From Actimicrobium sp047621345 (lineage in GTDB: Bacteria; Pseudomonadota; Gammaproteobacteria; Burkholderiales; Burkholderiaceae_D), in NCBI GenBank assembly GCA_047621345.1, contig JBLHLW010000006.1:1-64000 (forward strand): a DNA stretch of 64,000 bases, written 5' to 3'. The translations under genes and the position numbers were made by a program. Positions 62,744 through 64,000 of this stretch are shown here, piece after piece. Position 1 is the stretch's first letter; every line of letters begins with the position of its first letter. The notes under the pieces were generated by a model. That model worked only from the letters and a program-made list of their open reading frames with translations, was not told the origin of the DNA and did no database searches.

Positions 62744-64000
62744 ATGCCGATCACCGTTCCCAATCGCCGTACCGCCGTTCTCACCGAAGTTGCCGATTTA
62801 TGGCGCCTAGCCTGGCCTGTCGTCATCGGTCAACTAGCCACGGTTGGTATGTCCGTCGCCGATGTGGCAATGACCGGCCATCTGAGTGCCGATGACCTCG
62901 CAGCCGTATCGCTGGGCTCATCGATCTGGACCATCGTGATCGTCACCGTGATGGGCATCATGATGGCCATCAATGCCGTCGTAGCCCATGAAGTTGGCGC
63001 CGGCACGCAGTCACGGATACCGCATGCGGTAAGGCAATCATTATGGAAAGCCGTCGGTGTCGGACTGGTCGCTATGGTGCTCACCAACTGGTCGACACTG
63101 ATCTTCGACCACCTCGGTCTGGAACCACTGGTACGCGACAAGGCGGCGATGTTCCTCCATGTGATCAGCATCGGCGCGCTACCATTTGCGGCCTTCCGGG
63201 TACTGTATGGCTACAGCGCCAGCCTGAATCAGACCAAACCGGCGATGGTGATTGCTCTGCTCGGCCTGCTGTTCAATGTGTTCGTCAATTGGCTGCTGAT
63301 ATATGGCAACTGGGGTTTTCCGCAACTCGGTGCAGTCGGTTGCGCTTGGGCCACCTGCCTTGGCCTGTGGCTGATGCTGGCAGCAATGATCTGGTGGATA
63401 CAGCACGCACCCGCCTACCGCAACAGTACGCCGTTCACGCGCTGGGAGCGGCCCGACTGGCCCGAAATCCTGCGATTGCTGAAAATGGGTCTACCGATCG
63501 GCGTCACCTATTTTGCCGAAGTCAGTGCCTTCTGCGTAATCGGTTTGCTGGTCGCGCGCTTCGGTGCAGTGACCGTCTCGGCCCACCAAATTGCGCTCAA
63601 TTTTTCATCGCTGGTATTCATGGTGCCGCTCGGACTCGGTATTGCGCTGCTTACCCGTGTTGGCCAGGCCGTCGGTGAAGGTGACCCGGAACGCGCCCGC
63701 TTCGTGGCCTGGGTCGGCGTCGGCTTGTCGTTGGCATTTGCGATCGTGTCGGCCGCTTTCATCACGCTGTTCCGGTATCAAATCGCAGCGGCCTACACCT
63801 CCGATCCGGCAGTCCAGGATATGACGGTGAACCTGCTCCTGCTAGCGGCCTTGTTCCAGTTATCCGATGCGACACAGGTCGCCGCCTCCTGTGCGATCCG
63901 CGGCTACAAGGTGACCCGGCCACCGATGCTAATCCACCTGATGGCGTTCTGGGGCTTTTCGATACCGCTCGGTTGTGTGCTTGGCCTGGCACCAGCCTGG
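62744..64000 (+). CDS. norM: MATE family efflux transporter (partial, 3' end beyond window)
   Basis: The frame is open from the ATG at 62744 to the right edge: 419 codons of an expected 450-480. Two MATE repeats are visible: VVIGQLATVGMSVADVAMTGHL near 30 and LPIGVTYFAEVSAFCVIGL near 250, with VPLGLGIALLTRVGQAVGEGD near 290. It should extrude cationic drugs using Na+ or H+. About 9-10 helices are present before the cut. Confidence 0.93.
   Translation, partial: MPITVPNRRTAVLTEVADLWRLAWPVVIGQLATVGMSVADVAMTGHLSADDLAAVSLGSSIWTIVIVTVMGIMMAINAVVAHEVGAGTQSRIPHAVRQSLWKAVGVGLVAMVLTNWSTLIFDHLGLEPLVRDKAAMFLHVISIGALPFAAFRVLYGYSASLNQTKPAMVIALLGLLFNVFVNWLLIYGNWGFPQLGAVGCAWATCLGLWLMLAAMIWWIQHAPAYRNSTPFTRWERPDWPEILRLLKMGLPIGVTYFAEVSAFCVIGLLVARFGAVTVSAHQIALNFSSLVFMVPLGLGIALLTRVGQAVGEGDPERARFVAWVGVGLSLAFAIVSAAFITLFRYQIAAAYTSDPAVQDMTVNLLLLAALFQLSDATQVAASCAIRGYKVTRPPMLIHLMAFWGFSIPLGCVLGLAPAW

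Overview
The window looks like chromosomal DNA from a betaproteobacterium of the Burkholderiales, most likely Oxalobacteraceae (Herminiimonas/Janthinobacterium-like). This is inferred from family content and gene order: class I PHB synthase (phaC) with phaR, fused isobutyryl-CoA mutase (icmF), DUF3422, the Gcr-type 'recombinase' membrane protein, nadE next to glnB, and bamD divergent from rluD-pgeF. Coding density is high, both strands are used, and no rRNA, tRNA, CRISPR or intact mobile element was seen. Both edge genes are cut: a CheB-CheR-PAS-GGDEF hybrid on the left and a MATE transporter on the right.

Layout. 1-3457: signalling hybrid (minus). 3884-10775: acyl-CoA dehydrogenase, a decayed AT-richer stretch holding an IS4-type transposase remnant and a truncated nucleotidyltransferase-fold gene, then icmF with a divergent AraC-type regulator. 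10893-16707: small membrane proteins flanking the collinear minus-strand set phaC-phaR-rimO-metC. 16715-19460: rluD-pgeF divergent from bamD, whose leader is a seven-unit 12-bp tandem repeat. 19494-22724: yaaA, an orphan PIN-domain gene and a FimV-like protein. 22947-26995: acyl-CoA metabolism (enoyl-CoA hydratase family, phosphotransferase plus acyl-CoA dehydrogenase pair, glutathione transferase). 27064-34131: cheV, DUF3422, a large GGDEF-EAL protein and an AI-2E/PerM-family exporter.

34279-37160 is a probable envelope/oxidative-stress cluster (BON lipoprotein, 49-aa membrane peptide, ferritin-like protein, general-stress FMN protein, OmpA-type lipoprotein) around a 503-bp non-coding region. 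37283-44538 holds gcr, a dadA-like oxidase, nnr (NAD(P)HX repair), ybbA and tesA with overlapping divergent start codons, and mnmH. 44545-49076 holds a PRMT-like methyltransferase, glnB, nadE and a COG3146 acyltransferase. 49164-54470 holds an HDOD-GAF protein and an overlapping trio: EamA exporter, metallo-beta-lactamase exonuclease, ATP-dependent DNA ligase.

54467-58332 carries an Fe(III) ABC importer whose three genes are not co-oriented. 58498-60254 holds small housekeeping genes. 60246-60857 is a four-unit 158-bp repeat array built from nested palindromes, squeezed between two convergent genes. It is followed by a conserved hypothetical gene, a DTW-domain tRNA-modification gene and the MATE gene. 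The least ordinary signals are the bamD 12-bp repeat leader, the A-B-A-B 158-bp array, the scrambled fbp locus, the exonuclease-ligase pair without its usual helicase, and the ybbA/tesA start overlap. No clearly new multi-gene system could be shown from sequence alone.
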